DNA of 64,000 nt from Atriophallophorus winterbourni (Eukaryota > Platyhelminthes > Trematoda > Plagiorchiida > Microphallidae), in assembly GCA_013407085.1 (NCBI GenBank), contig JACCGJ010000247.1, positions 1 through 64,000 on the forward strand, given 5' to 3'. The notes beneath the pieces were generated by a model. The model searched no databases. It had not been told where the DNA came from and saw nothing but the letters and a program-made list of their open reading frames with translations. The position numbers and the translations under genes are program-made. Below are positions 1 through 11,465 of this stretch, in pieces; the stretch's first letter is position 1, and each line of letters begins with the position of its first letter.

Positions 1-559
1 AAGTCATCGCTGTTAGTGGCATTATTCGGGACGAATATGCGCAGACCAGGTGAGGTGATGGAACAAATTTTCTGGGACACGTTGAGTGACGTGGTGTTAT
101 CGTGTAGTCGTCGGTTCTGAAAATCGACTATTAGACCGTACTTCGTCAGGAAGTCGATACTGATTATGGGCTTTTGCATATCGGCTACAGAAAGACGAAT
201 TGGAATTCACGTCTGAGTTCGAGATCGTGTTTTAGAAGTTTCTCACCGTAGGTCAAGTTTTTCGAACCGTTTGCCGCCTGTAATATAATGCTTGATGGAC
301 GGAGGTCGCGTTTTTCGTAACTGCGAGGTATAACGCTAACCTCGGCGCCGGTGTCTACGAGAAAGTTGAGCTTAGTAGATGCATCGTAGACGTAAAAGTG
401 GCGACTAGTAGGTTTGCCAGGAGCAGCCATCGCCATTACTGACTGGCAACCTGGTTTCCCGACTTGGTGGCTGTGTGTGCATTTGGATGTTTGCAGCTGG
501 ACGGCAGCTGCGCGCGGCGTCTCCAAAGCGGCGATGATAATAGCAAAACCAGTTTGCAT
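1..559 (-). pseudogene. Retroviral-type aspartic protease and start of pol (broken)
   Basis: The frame at 185-559 contains the protease active-site motif VDTGAEVSVIP, with the catalytic Asp in DTG. The frame stops at about 185, but a different frame from about 184 to 1 continues with the conserved segment just upstream of reverse transcriptase (ISIDFLTKYG, then LVDFQNRRL-like residues). A single frameshift therefore separates the two parts. The protease would process Gag-Pol. Reverse transcriptase and integrase would lie outside the window to the left. Confidence 0.75.
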
Positions 560-1136
560 TGCGAGAACGGGAACGGCTTTTATTGCCAGAACGATTCCGA
601 GATCTAAATCTAGATGTTTTGGACCGCTCCATGTTGAAGATAGTGAACTGTAAGGATGCGATTTTCTTAGTCAGCGTGGCCACGGTGGCTTCCGATTTTG
701 AGAGCCTACCACCTTCTGATACTTGATAAACGCTAGTTCTGTCAAAGCGCTCGTGGATTTTATCTGGAAGTACTGTCAATGTGTCAAGACAGACTTTGTC
801 GATCAACACAGCAAGGATGGCAGTGGTGCTGGATGGCAGGCAATTCAGCCAAAGTTGTTGTAAGACGGAATCGTCTAACTTTGTGTTGCCCACGAGGGAA
901 CGCATGCGACGCAACAGCTGTGAAGGGGTTCGATCGCCGAGTTCTACACCAGCCGGCAGCTGCTTTAGCCTGGCTTCATCAGAAGCCTTAGTACGTTTGA
1001 GAACAGCAGACTTCAGCGTGTCGTAAGGCGAACTGGAGGGCATGGGGTCGAGAACGTCCAATACATCTTTTGCGATGTAAGACGGTAACTGAGATTGTAC
1101 GACAGAAAGCATGACCTCTTGCTTCGTGATTTGCAA
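405..1136 (-). pseudogene. Retrotransposon Gag, N-terminally truncated
   Basis: A 243-codon open frame resembles the capsid part of invertebrate Ty3/gypsy Gag: a segment around LRRMRSLVG followed by LQQLWLNCLP, then an Arg/Ser-rich stretch. An unusual zinc-knuckle remnant follows, with Cys-x2-His-x9-Cys (CYYH...SC). The expected last Cys is lost at a frame break near 495, after which the protease continues in another frame. The usual start of Gag, perhaps 50 residues, is missing. The first codons butt against a 43-bp repeat next to the primer-binding site, so this looks like an internal deletion rather than a natural start. Gag normally forms the particle that packages the element RNA. This copy cannot encode a complete one. 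Confidence 0.75.
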
Positions 1137-1170
1137 ACACGCAATAATACAGCACCAAGGAAAACAGAAG
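1128..1170. repeat. Short direct repeat, copy 1 (gag/PBS junction)
   Basis: A segment of about 43 bp, nearly identical to 1419-1465, containing the shared core CGCAATAATACAGCACCA. It overlaps the outer end of the primer-binding site and abuts the truncated gag, so it marks the deletion or template-switch point. Confidence 0.8.
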
Positions 1171-1201
1171 GTTGCGTGTTCGAATCACGTCGGGCTCAAC
1201 A
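1165..1201 (-). other. tRNA-Trp primer-binding site with extended match
   Basis: Read on the + strand, this stretch matches the 3' part of metazoan tRNA-Trp (variable loop, T arm, acceptor strand) at 32 of 34 positions, as recalled from the known tRNA-Trp sequence. The CCA end is represented by ACA. Its complement is where the - strand element would prime reverse transcription. The match extends well past the usual 18 nt, through the whole T arm. Confidence 0.75.
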
Positions 1202-1418
1202 ATTATGTAGTGGATAGTGCAAAAATATAACAGGAAAATGTTATAGTAAAAACAGACAAAAAAACGAACTCACGATAAGTGAAAATTCAATGTCCAATGC
1301 AAATATCCACAAACAAAATTATTCTAGTTCCAAACTTCGGTGCGTCGCGTTGATCAGCAATTGTAATTGGCGAAGCTGAAAAATGTGGCGACAAGTCAAT
1401 TTTGCTGTTAACCGTCAT

Positions 1419-1465
1419 GATTCGCAAACACGCAATAATACAGCACCACGGAAACCAAACAGAAG
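1419..1465. repeat. Short direct repeat, copy 2 (in LTR remnant)
   Basis: Second copy of the repeat at 1128-1170, about 290 bp away in the same orientation. It differs by a few bases and a small insertion. It lies in the region where the 5' LTR should be. Confidence 0.75.
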
Positions 1466-1979
1466 AAGAACGCGCGCGGAAAAAGTATATTATTGAATAA
1501 TCGTTGATTGAATCAAGCATCGGTGGAAATGGAAATACAATTAAAAAGATAGTGAAATTACAAGTTGCAACAAAACACACCATCTATCTTAGAGTGTTAG
1601 AGATTGGGAAATGAATATCAATCATTTCGTGGTGCGACAACATCAGTTGAAACAGCTCAGAACTCAGAAGTCAGAATGTTCTATCGTAGAAAAAGTAGTA
1701 AGCTTAACAATAACCATTGGATGACGAGGTATATTGAGTCAAATTATAAAATCTCACGAAAATCAATAGGGACAGTCACATACCGCATAGTTCTTCATAT
1801 ACTAATTAAGTTTAGAAGCGGAAACTGCAACAGATTTCAAGCGTGTGATTTCTTCAGTCCAAATGTTTTAAGTGAAATAAATTCTTACCGTGAAAAAAAT
1901 TCGAAGAATATCCAATCGATAATGCGGAATGCTGAAAGCCTTTAAATATTTTCGTGTTCGAGTAAGCCCATTGAGCTTT
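1466..1979. other. No recognised feature
   Basis: AT-rich sequence. The 113-codon + strand frame at 1604-1945 shows no recognisable domain and I do not call it a gene. Confidence 0.5.
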
Positions 1980-3815
1980 AGCTAGTGTTCAATGTGATGG
2001 TTTACAGTATGCAAGATTGTGAATGACAACAGTAGGTCACTCGGTATGCGCCTTTGGGTAAAATCGTGTATGTTCAGTTTTAACATTCGCTCTGTGAAAG
2101 GCAAATTTCTGTACCGGGAGACCAACTTTGTCGCACGATGATAAATCCGGTCAAGTAGTTCGATATCCTTCCCCAGCCATGGTGACCAGGCTTGGATGGA
2201 ATATTTCATAACAGGACGTAATTACGTATAAATTAACCGGGATAAAGTTTCGGGCGTGAAACTCCAGAATATACTTTTAAGAAGACTCAAGATACGGCAG
2301 GCTTTATTGTACACTGTCCGGCAATAAATTCCGGAGCATTTTATTGAAATTTTATTGAAATGCCATGTTGGACTCTATAGAAAGCTTTAGAATTATCGAT
2401 GTAGCAAGCACGTATAGCCCCACCTTCGTCTAGAGCCTTGGTCCAATCCCAAAACCTCGTAAGAAGGTTAGATAAACAGCAACGATTTCTTCGAAAACAG
2501 TGTTGTGCTGCAGTCAAAATATTTTGGTTTTCAAAAAGTTCTCTCATGCGCGCAGTCACAATGCGTTCCATTAATTTAGAGATCACCGGAAGTATAGTTA
2601 CCGGTCTAAAGTTTGTTGTATCTGAACAGCTGCCACCACTATAAATAGGAGTTGTTATCCCTGCGTTCCAATACTGTGGTATTTTAACTACATGTAGGCT
2701 GAGGTTGAATAAGCACGTGAGAGGAGCAGTCAAAGCAACGAGACACCTGCGAAGTATGGCGGGCGTAATTTTGTCTGCACCAGTGGACTTCTCTTCTTTT
2801 AGTAGAGAAAGTTCCCGCCCAACAATATATTCATTGACGGTCATTTCAATTAATAATTCCAAAAGAGGCGAATTTGGTAAAACTTGATATGGAATACAAT
2901 GCTTATGATTGAAGACAGGTGAGTTAGACGATGCTAAAGCATCGGCGGTCTCTTGAACAGATTGAGCCAATCCATTAGTGGTTTGTACAGAGAATACGCC
3001 TGGTTTGATTATTGATCGCTCATTTACTATCTTGTAGAGAAGCTTAGGATTCTTTTACATTCTCTTAAGCAATTTCCATTGGAACTGCATGCAATCTTTT
3101 TTAAAAGTGTCGTGACATGATTCGGTATCCTATATAATCGCTTCTAAATTGCTTCCGTACCAAAATTCTTATGCGCTAACAAAGCCTCTTTCTGTGTAGC
3201 CATTTCTTAGTTCTACTCCGGACAACAAACTGGTAGTTGTGGTTGCATTTTCGTCAATCTTCGAATTCAGATAATTTAGAAATGTATTGTAATATAAGCC
3301 GGAATCAATGAAATCAAACTACTGAGTGTGTGCATTCTAAAAACTGATATTTAAGGATTCAAATTGTATTTTCCTTATGAATTTCGTCTGTTCGCTAGAT
3401 CGTTCCGCACTACATACATAATCAAAGTCAAGCACCGCATGGTCACTCTTTTCCAGTTGTTTCATGGTATTATATATCCTCTTCTGCATTTGCTTCAGGC
3501 GTTAAGACAAGGTCAAGGGTTGTAGGTTGGTCAAGACCCCTCTGCGAGTTGGCTGGTCAACGTGGTTGTGTAGTGAAGCAATTTCTAAAACCTCCTTGAA
3601 TTAATGTTCAAACGAATGCAGGGAGTGCTTACTTTTTGGAAACAGATGCAGGATATTAAAATCGCCCATGATCAGCAATTGAGTAGTCTGACAGCTTATG
3701 ATGTATTGCAAGGATTCGATGAGTTTATCATTAAAAGAGCTTTCGGATGATGGCGAGCGGTAAATAATGCCGATCGTACATTCATCTACATTCACTATTT
3801 TACTGAACACCACAT
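1980..3815 (-). mobile_element. LINE (CR1/Jockey-type non-LTR retrotransposon), decayed
   Basis: Read on the - strand: endonuclease remnant at 3601-3813 (YRSPSS and LLIMGDFN motifs), a degraded linker, the N-terminal half of reverse transcriptase at 2341-2970 (STGADKITPAILRR, NFRPVTILPVISKLMER), then an abrupt jump to the C-terminal tail at about 1982-2340 ([26 protein letters not shown]). The RT middle, with the catalytic YADD block, is deleted at about 2341. Stops interrupt several parts. The element is dead. Confidence 0.85.
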
Positions 3816-4915
3816 CGTATCCGGAAGAGAACGAAACGTGAAGAACAGAGTAGTGCCATTGTGGTAATTTACATTCAGAAATTATTTTAGAATCACAAGT
3901 TATTCAAGAATTGACTTTTGAATTTGATCAAATTTAATAGTTTGGTTCCTTTTTTCCACAAGTTGTGAAAGAAGAAAATTTTTGACGTGTTGAATGAAAA
4001 GATAACCATCAGGGAGAACTGTTGATCATCGCATTAACTACGTGCTTTTGTTTCCAGTTTTCGGTAATTTAAACAAATTCTTTGCTTTGCAAACTGAAGA
4101 AAAATGTTTGACTGGCTGAAGCTACCAGGGGTCACATACCTGTTCTGTATTATTTGATATTGACAGTTATGCTAACACACTCACGGAAATAATTTGGGTG
4201 AAGTCCGCAAATTAGTGATGTAGTACTAAATGAAAACATATATCTTGTCAATAAGCTAAAAAATGCATGAAAACTCGGATGTTGTTCAACGTTGAATTGT
4301 AAGTTTTCTGATAATTTGCATTCCTTACGCAAAAATTAAAAAGCGCGCTTCAGCTAATCGATGTCACTTGGTCAGGTGTCTCCAGGCTCGATACCACGTC
4401 TAAATCATTCTCTCAACTTTGAAAATGAGTCAACAAACTTCTCATTTTTGCCTTATTTCTCAATATCGGATAATCATTTCATCCTAATTATTGCTACTCT
4501 AGGAGTTGATGTAGGGAGATAATTGAATGGACAGAAAAATTGTACTTGCTGCTAAATTCTAGCAAAATCTACATCTTGAGAATTGATTTAATCATAAATG
4601 AACTATTATATGCTGCTGGAAAGTCGGAATTACGTCTATCTTGAACTACTGACATTGTACTTTTTCTAGAGGCATTTAATCTTTTGCGTGTATGGCCTTC
4701 AAGCGCCAACACAGTAAAATAGATGCAGTCTCATTATTACTTTGCCACATTTTCACGAGGTATCGTCCATAGCTTATAAATTAAAGATTTATGAATAAAG
4801 TCTACTTATATACTCTGGGTAAAAACTACTACTACAGATAAAACAGAGTTGTTCGGGATACGTTAGATATTCACTCGTGATGAAGTTTGGAACAGAAATT
4901 CAGAGAGATGTTAGG
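3816..4915. other. No recognised feature
   Basis: AT-rich sequence with many stops on both strands. Nothing supportable was seen. Confidence 0.5.
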
Positions 4916-5211
4916 AATCGATTGGAATATGTTTTGGACCGATCGTGTATTCATAATGCAAGGAAATTTGAGTGCAATCGGTTAGAGTTGTTTTTGGTAA
5001 TGTTTCATTTTCCATAAGATAGAACACCTGAGCAGCGATGAAAGAGAACGAAAACAGGCGCGCCGTGAAGCGAGCCAACGGCTCATGGACCACGGTTATC
5101 CCAAAAAATTTGTAAAACGCCAATTGATGAAAAATCGGAGAAAAATTGGGGGGATACAGTTTGTATACCTTATGTAAAATGCGCATCTGAAGCGATATGT
5201 AGAATCTTGAA

Positions 5212-5643
5212 CCAGGCGGCCATACGCGTAACTTATAAGAAAGGGAAAACTATCCGTTCGGTTCTGATGCACCTCAAGGATAAGACACCTTTATCTAGCG
5301 TTACGAGCAGCATCTACAGAGTTCGGGTGTTTACATAGGGCAGACTTCCAGGGAAATTCACACCAGAAACGAAGAACATCGAAAGCGTGTCCGGAGACAG
5401 CCCCGGGATGTGAAGGAATATCAATACCTTATTCGTGATTTCGCCTTGGCGGAGCACGTTTTAGATACGGGCCACAGTGTCGATCTAGAAAATGTGGCAA
5501 TATTTAGGCGCGGTATTAAACTGTATAGCGAACGCCTACATGGGGAGGCGGTCGAAATTGCCAAGGCAGGTCGACTGGCGGTCAATAAGGTGGATGGGGC
5601 AGAAATATCCACAATCTGGCGTTCGGCACTGATGCGAAAGTAA
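5212..5643 (+). pseudogene. PLE GIY-YIG endonuclease domain (frameshifted)
   Basis: The last 78 codons (5410-5643) are open and align closely with the intact copy at 28956-29402. They include the segments [16 protein letters not shown] and EAVEIAKAG, and end at WRSALMRK. The upstream part holds recognisable YKKGKTIRSVLMHLKDK and YIGQTSRE-type residues, but in a different frame with a stop in between. In PLEs this domain nicks target DNA for reverse transcription. This copy is inactive. Confidence 0.75.
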
Positions 5644-5941
5644 ATAGTTTTTGCTCACTTTATACCTACTAGTAAATTATATTTTTGTTTTTCTTCAAAA
5701 CTAGCCTTAGCCCCGTTAGTTATGTACTTTTACGTATGTGGGCAGCTGTGTCAACCAACCGTGTTCACTTGTATCAGATTGATTTGGATACACACTGTGA
5801 GGAAAATGGACCACTGATCCTGGTCATTCCCACGAGACGTGACACATTGTAGGTGTACTATAAGCTGTTTAGCGGTAAGGTCAAATAATTGGTGTTGGGT
5901 TGACTACTACTTAATCATGTTCCCTGTCCTGACTATCACCC

Positions 5942-5993
5942 TTGGTCTAACGAAGCTTCTGTGTCAGAAGTGAAACGTTACCCAAAAACTACT
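5942..5993 (+). ncRNA. Hammerhead-like ribozyme motif, family 1 (degenerate)
   Basis: TTGGT (helix I), core CTAACGA (consensus CTGACGA, G5 changed to A), an extra A, then the helix II hairpin GCTTCTG/CAGAAGT, GAA, the helix III palindrome ACGT, the cleavage base T, and ACC(C)AA closing helix I. The core change should inactivate it. Confidence 0.55.
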
Positions 5994-6035
5994 CTAACCG
6001 ATTGCCCTCAAATTTCATTGCATGCAGAGCGATGT

Positions 6036-7019
6036 TGTGGTTTTTGTTCTCATGAATTACCTGCTTAGCATAAAAAGCCAATAGTTCGTGTTAAAAAAAC
6101 CTAAACGATATGTATTGCATTTTAAATTCTTTCTAGAAGAGACATGCAATGCGTCATTCTCAGGAGAGTAACGCGTAGAGTTGCTCAATATAATTAGTTC
6201 ATAATAGTGCTACGGAAATTTTTTGAGATATTTTCGCATGATATCTTATGGTTAATCTTGTAATTGTTGGTAAACAACTCTTCGGTATTTGTTTATTCAA
6301 GTCAAGAAAAAAATAATGGAATATGAATATTGTGTGTCCCTAATCGACATCAAACTCTTGCTCTGCTTGATTCCCAATTTTATAGAGTGAAGTCAATTTT
6401 ACTCTTCGTCAATAATAGCTGTTTTAGGACTGAGCTAAATAAATTTATTTCATGAATTTTCCAACCCTATCCTAACTATAAACTTCTCTGTGAAACGTTT
6501 TGGTAGGGAAAGATGGATGGTGTCGTGTGAGGACATAATCTGAGACAACCGTCATTGTCATGCGAACTCCGGAAGAGTCGGCACTTCTCTGTTTTTTTAC
6601 GAGTTCAGTAGCATTTCGTTCATACCAGGCTGAGAGGAGCAAATTGAATTAGCTTTTTGACAAAAATAGATTGCACCATATGGTTTCAGTCCACATTCGG
6701 GAGTTACTTGGGGTGGCTTTGCGCTCGATTGCTGTATGTGTCCCAACTGAACATTTATTTCTTGGCACAGAACAGTATTGGATGCAGAGCGGGCTGCATT
6801 TATATCCGTATTTCTTTAATCGATAAGGATTACACCATTTGGGACTTTGTGTTTCTAGCATTTCCAGTAGGAACCTACAGTATGAACCATAGTACTCATC
6901 AGGAAGTTTATTTTTAGTGGACATGGCCTATTACATTTGCTATTCCTTGAGTAGGGCAGTTTGAAAGTATCAACGACAACGGCCTGTTCGGCACGAATAG
7001 TATCCGCCACAAAACTCCA
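6036..7019. other. No recognised feature
   Basis: AT-rich. The overlapping 80-90 codon frames at 6649-6924 show no domain and I do not call them. Confidence 0.5.
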
Positions 7020-7985
7020 TCATGTTCAGCTCACTCGTTAGCCTCAGGATTGCCTGCCAGCTCTGGAACTCCGAGGATGATGAGATTGCGGTTTGGTGTG
7101 TTTCTTATGTCGCCTTATCATTGCTCCGTTCGCACCATGGAATATCAGCATGAATATGAATGTTCAGTGAATTGTTAGACCGAAGTAGGTAAAAAAATTA
7201 GTAGAATGTTTTCCAGGTCACGCTCATGTTCCATGTTAAACCTAAACAGTCTGGGTTTATCCTGATGAGGTGAATCACACCATCTAGTTAAACGAGTCAA
7301 TGCTAACGGCAGTACAGTTCCAAGTTTCATAATTACACACAGTCCCTTCCATTTTTCTTCATCGTGTTTTTGACGGTCTTTGAAGAGGGTCCATTCAGGC
7401 TCAGGAACGTCAGCACAAATGACACTCAAATATTGTGGAAATGTTATTTCGTTTCTCCAAATGCATTACGGCTCGCTTTTTATTCGCGGATTGTTCTGTT
7501 TTTTGGTTCAGACCCTACCAAAGCACGCGGATCATGGGATCAGAATTCCTAGGTCGAATGTCTCTATGTTGATCATTGCATTTTTTGCATTGCTGCCTCC
7601 ATAGAACCATAGATGCAACACGATCCTCACGCTCAAGTCTAGGCTTCAGTTTGCCAATCAATAAGTCATTTAACAAACATTCAATTCTCAGTATGCTGTC
7701 ATTTAAATTCAACATTCTCATATTCGTCTCATTCTGTGAACTCGCGTTCGTCTTCGTACAGATTCTCGGTTCAATTCTGCATAAATGACAGATATAGTGT
7801 ACTCCTGGCTTTTCGAGTTTATTGATAATTGTAACAGCATCTGCAGTCATGGTAACGTCACACTTCATATGAGCTTTATCGTGACAAATAAAACAGTTAG
7901 CGTGTCGGACTTTGTGACTTGCCGTCTTCCGATAAATTTGGCGCACGTGACCGCCATCGTTGGGCTTCGCTTGTAAGGTCACGAC
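7020..7985 (-). pseudogene. LINE ORF1 with PHD-like zinc finger (broken)
   Basis: The - strand frame 7515-7982 has a zinc-finger pattern C-x2-C ... H-x2-C ... C-x2-C (CFICHDKAHMKC, then YICHLC), followed by a stretch like a short coiled coil. A second frame at 7175-7429 carries PRLFRFNMEHERDLENILL, like the C-terminal RNA-binding part of LINE ORF1 proteins. A third bit near 7060 reads NLIILGVPE. PHD-type fingers occur in ORF1 of CR1/L2-group LINEs (established). Frames are broken between the parts. A link to any downstream ORF2 was not seen. Confidence 0.55.
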
Positions 7986-9679
7986 GCCGGGGTGAAAATA
8001 TTATCTATCGGGCTGTGGTAAATGGGTATGCGCGCGTCGGCTCGTATGGAGAGAAGTCGGGTCCGAAGCCGATTAATAGTTGTTTGAAATGGGTGAGTGA
8101 ATAATCTCGCCACATGAAAGGTGGATAACGAAGTTCGTCGTAACTCCTTGAGATTGGATCAGATTTTCCACTCCAATGTGTCAAGCGAATTGGGAAGACG
8201 AGAACTTTCGAATGGTGGCATAGTCAATCTAATATTCAGTGTTGCACTGAAACTTGCCCGCGTATGTCTAGTTTGGTTAAAAATGTAAAAAATGGATTTT
8301 TTTAAATTGCTTGTTTTGCCTCCGAAAATGGTATATTTAAAATGCTTGTGTTAAGAGGAATCAAAAAGGTGTAATTAATCCAGATAGGACGAGATAGAAA
8401 TGAACTAGATCCAAAAACGCATGAGCATACAAGTATGGGTCCGCACAGCTCTTGACCGCTTGACTTTCACATATAATCAGATCAACATCAAAAATAATAT
8501 CCAGGACGTACCAAGTTACCTACACAAGTCAAAATCAAATGATAGTTCGAATGACTGAGAGTCGCACGTGATCGAGATTACGACAAATTATACGCAGCAA
8601 ATCAAGGTCAAAATAAGCAACATGGTTCGTAAGGTAATGACAGGCCAGAAAAGTAGCGTGGAAGATAAGATTGATTGAAGATAAAAACCAGCAATCAATA
8701 ACATAACCGAATTCTGCGCGACGACTTTTTTTCAGTGATGGTCGGTACTAGAATGCCATTGAACCATACGTAATGTGGTGCTCACATCCCTCGCTAATAA
8801 ACTATAACAGCAAAACAAATGGAACCGCACCGACCAGTTCATGTAAAATTATTGAAATGAAAATTTAAATGACTTTGGCCTCGCGACTGATGATAATTTA
8901 ATTTTAAATGCTTGCCATAGATTCCCGTAGGCTGCAATATTTCCTACTCAGAAGCGTTTGTCAACTTCAGCGCAATCGGTGATGGTGTCCGTCTCAACTC
9001 GTGGATTTTTACCATAACGTTTTTGGGTTTTCCTGATTAATCTCTAATTGTCTTGCAGTGAAAAATTAGTCCAAAACAAACAATAGCCTGGCTTCCACCG
9101 ATGACCGGATTCTACGCCTGAAAACCTGCTGAATAGCCGCCGCTTCATGTGGGAAAGTAAATATTCATGGTGGAATCTGACTAATTAATTCACAAGTAGT
9201 TGCGCGTAATGGAATCCTTTAATCGACGTTGATCGTTATTCGGCTTCTCAATCTCAGCAGGATTTCTTATTTCGTAGTGCTGTACACCACTCTTCAGTCT
9301 GAAAGAAGAGTATTGATCTTTCCCAAAGGGATCACGATGAGTTTCCTCACCCGGCATATAGGCACGATTTGTGGTGTCTGTGAACTTTCTGCTCCGCAGT
9401 TTACAGCCGCATAGCTAACGTTTTACACCTGGTTTCAAAGCGAGTTGTCAGGGATGAATTAGGTTCACTGTCAAGCGACAACTGTTGAAAGCATCGATGT
9501 TGTTCAAAACGGAATTTAGGAAATAATTCTAGCTTGTTACAATTTCTGTTCATGATAGGAAATGAACAAATCATGATAGGAGATGAATGGAAGACAATAC
9601 GAAACATCCAATTTTCGGGATTTCGGTTTAGAAATAACCGTTGCGCTATAAGTTGACCACAGATGTGACAGTTGCTAGG
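7986..9679. other. No recognised feature
   Basis: No domain-bearing frame, RNA gene or clear repeat was recognised on either strand. Confidence 0.5.
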
Positions 9680-10775
9680 ATTCAAGATTCAAAATTCAAG
9701 ATTTATGGTTGAAAAAGCAATTAACTTTACAATAACCACAGGGTGGAAATATAGGTACAAATGTATGTATATGTATATGTATATGTATATATATATATCA
9801 AAATCAATGGGACAATGATAGCTTATTAATAGTTTGGGGAAAAATTCGGATTAGCTCTCATATAATCGTCAAGTTTTGATTTGAATATAGATAAACTGTT
9901 TGAGCTTACCAAATCGGAAGGTAGGGAATTCCAAGCAAAGCACACACGTACGGAATAAAAATACCTGCGGCAGTTCCGTTTGAAATGTGGTATTTCCAAC
10001 TTGCAACCATGGCCACGGCTGTTGCTGGAAGTTCGAAGGTGGAATAATATATCCAGGGGGTGGGAAACAGTAGTTAGTATTTTGTATGCGAGGATGAGAT
10101 CACCTCGCATTCTCCTTTGTGCAAGTGTCCTCATTTCCAGTTGTCTGAGTCGCCTGGCGAATGACATATTTTCGAGACCAATGAAAAGCTTAGAAGCTCT
10201 CCGGTATATGCGATCCAGGAGTAAGATGTCTTTTTGGAGCCATGGTGTCCAGGCTTGTGCGGCATAATCTAGAACCAGGTGTATATATGTATTCATCATG
10301 AGAGGAAAACACCCCGGGGAAAAACGTCCAAATATCCGCCGTAGCATGCCGAGCAGCCGAGACGCGCTTTTGTAAACGGTTTCGCATTGTAGACCATTTT
10401 CAAAACTGCCGCAAATCCAGACACCGAGGTCCTTTTCTTTTTCGTTGTACTCCAGGTTAATGTCACCGAGCTTGTATGGATAGGAAAAGCCAAGGTCTCG
10501 ACCAATCTGAATCATCTTCGACTTTTGCATATTCAATGACAGTTTATTTTCAGATGACCAGTTGAACAAAGCACTCAAATCGTTTTGCAGCAAGATACAA
10601 TCGTCAGCATTTCTGATTTGCCTCCATACTTTTATATCGTCAGCAAACAAAACCATCTTACTATCATTTGGTAGTGGTATATCGTTCATATAGACTAGAA
10701 ACAGTATTGGTCCAAGCACTGAGCCTTGTGGAACTCCGCTAGTGACATCGATGTTCTCCGATCAACTGACCTATT
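9680..10775 (-). mobile_element. LINE reverse transcriptase 3' half (CR1/Jockey-type)
   Basis: A - strand open frame of 297 codons (9826-10719) begins inside reverse transcriptase. The motif [11 protein letters not shown] continues upstream to about 10775, the catalytic box reads LFADDIKVW, then come KDLGVW, the tail LDYAAQAWTPWLQKDILLLDRIYRRASKL as separated blocks, RGDLILAYKIL and WNSLPSDLVS. The 3' untranslated part (9680-9825) contains a TATATG microsatellite and ends in a motif shared with other LINE copies here (AACCATAAATC). It is 5'-truncated but the remaining frame is undamaged, so insertion may be fairly recent. Confidence 0.88.
9761..9799. repeat. (TATATG)n/(TA)n microsatellite
   Basis: About 39 bp of ATGTAT/TATA repeats inside the 3' untranslated part of the - strand LINE. 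Confidence 0.9.
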
Positions 10776-11465
10776 GCCAAGGTCATGAGAGTGAAGTAAT
10801 ATCTCAGAATTTGTTATGAATGATGGATGAATTATTCAAGAGAGTCGTTATATCGATCCACGCGTTGCTCCTAACCCAACAGTGAGGAAAACAGAACAAG
10901 CTGGGGTGGAACGTTATCAACAGAAGCCCAGTGTTTAGTTTGTCCAGTGTGTTACATATGACATGACATGTATTTATAGCGCGATCACAAAATGACGTAC
11001 ATAGAACCGAAGGGATAAGTTTTCTATGAATGCGTTGGCAAGCTTGGTTGGTCAGACAATTGCACAGAGAATATAGCCTGAAGAGTAACCCAGAATGACA
11101 GGTAGATCCTTTTGGGCTAGAGAAATGCAGACAAGTTGTGTGCAATGGGCGTGATTCAATGTAACGATAGTGTATGTAACGAGACTGCTGAACTCTCAAT
11201 TTCATGGGTGAATGTGCATCACCTAACAGATTTCTTTATCATGTAAATACTTACTGACTTTCAGCAAACATGATTTTAAAACGAATATTCTATATTAATA
11301 TCCGTTATATTAATGAATTAATGAGCGAAACCACGCAGTCGTGGTTGGAAAGATTGACTACAATTTTCGTTTGTTCACAAGTACAAGATAAACGTGGGAA
11401 AATATTAGCATTCAGAATCATGGCACGCCAGTGAAGAATTCTTTTGTTATCCAGATAACAAGATG
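10776..11465. other. No recognised feature
   Basis: The 133-codon - strand frame at 10804-11205 has no recognisable domain and an odd composition. I treat it as chance. Confidence 0.45.

Larger units (their letters stand above)
1..1465 (-). mobile_element. CsRn1-like Ty3/gypsy LTR retrotransposon, 5' part (decayed)
   Basis: On the - strand the order is: a probable LTR remnant (about 1202-1465), a tRNA-Trp-type primer-binding site (1165-1201), a truncated gag (405-1136) and an aspartic protease leading into the start of pol (1-559). The element runs off the left edge of the window. The gag, protease and tRNA-Trp primer together fit the CsRn1 clade described from trematodes (established knowledge). 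At least two frame breaks show it is inactive. The LTR boundaries could not be fixed. Confidence 0.8.
4917..6035 (+). mobile_element. Penelope-like element remnant with inverted hammerhead ends (copy 1)
   Basis: The left end (4917-5000) is an inverted copy of the right end (about 5960-6035). Read outward, both carry a GAAAC motif, ACCAA/ACCCAA, and a shared tail around CTCTAACCGATTG. Between them on the + strand are a thumb-like coding remnant (5010-5160; frame with HGYPKKF) and a GIY-YIG endonuclease remnant (5212-5643). A complete hammerhead-like motif lies at 5942-5993. The same architecture occurs at 17560-18790 and 28785-29706. Inverted terminal repeats on 5'-truncated copies are typical of Penelope-like elements (established). 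Confidence 0.8.

Noticed and set aside
1165..1201. A tRNA-Trp gene
   Set aside because: Only the 3' part is present, with no anticodon or D arm, and it sits exactly where an LTR element needs its primer-binding site.
10804..11205. A 133-codon - strand frame
   Set aside because: Rich in His/Cys/Ser with no domain or repeat structure, and not matched to the LINE beside it.
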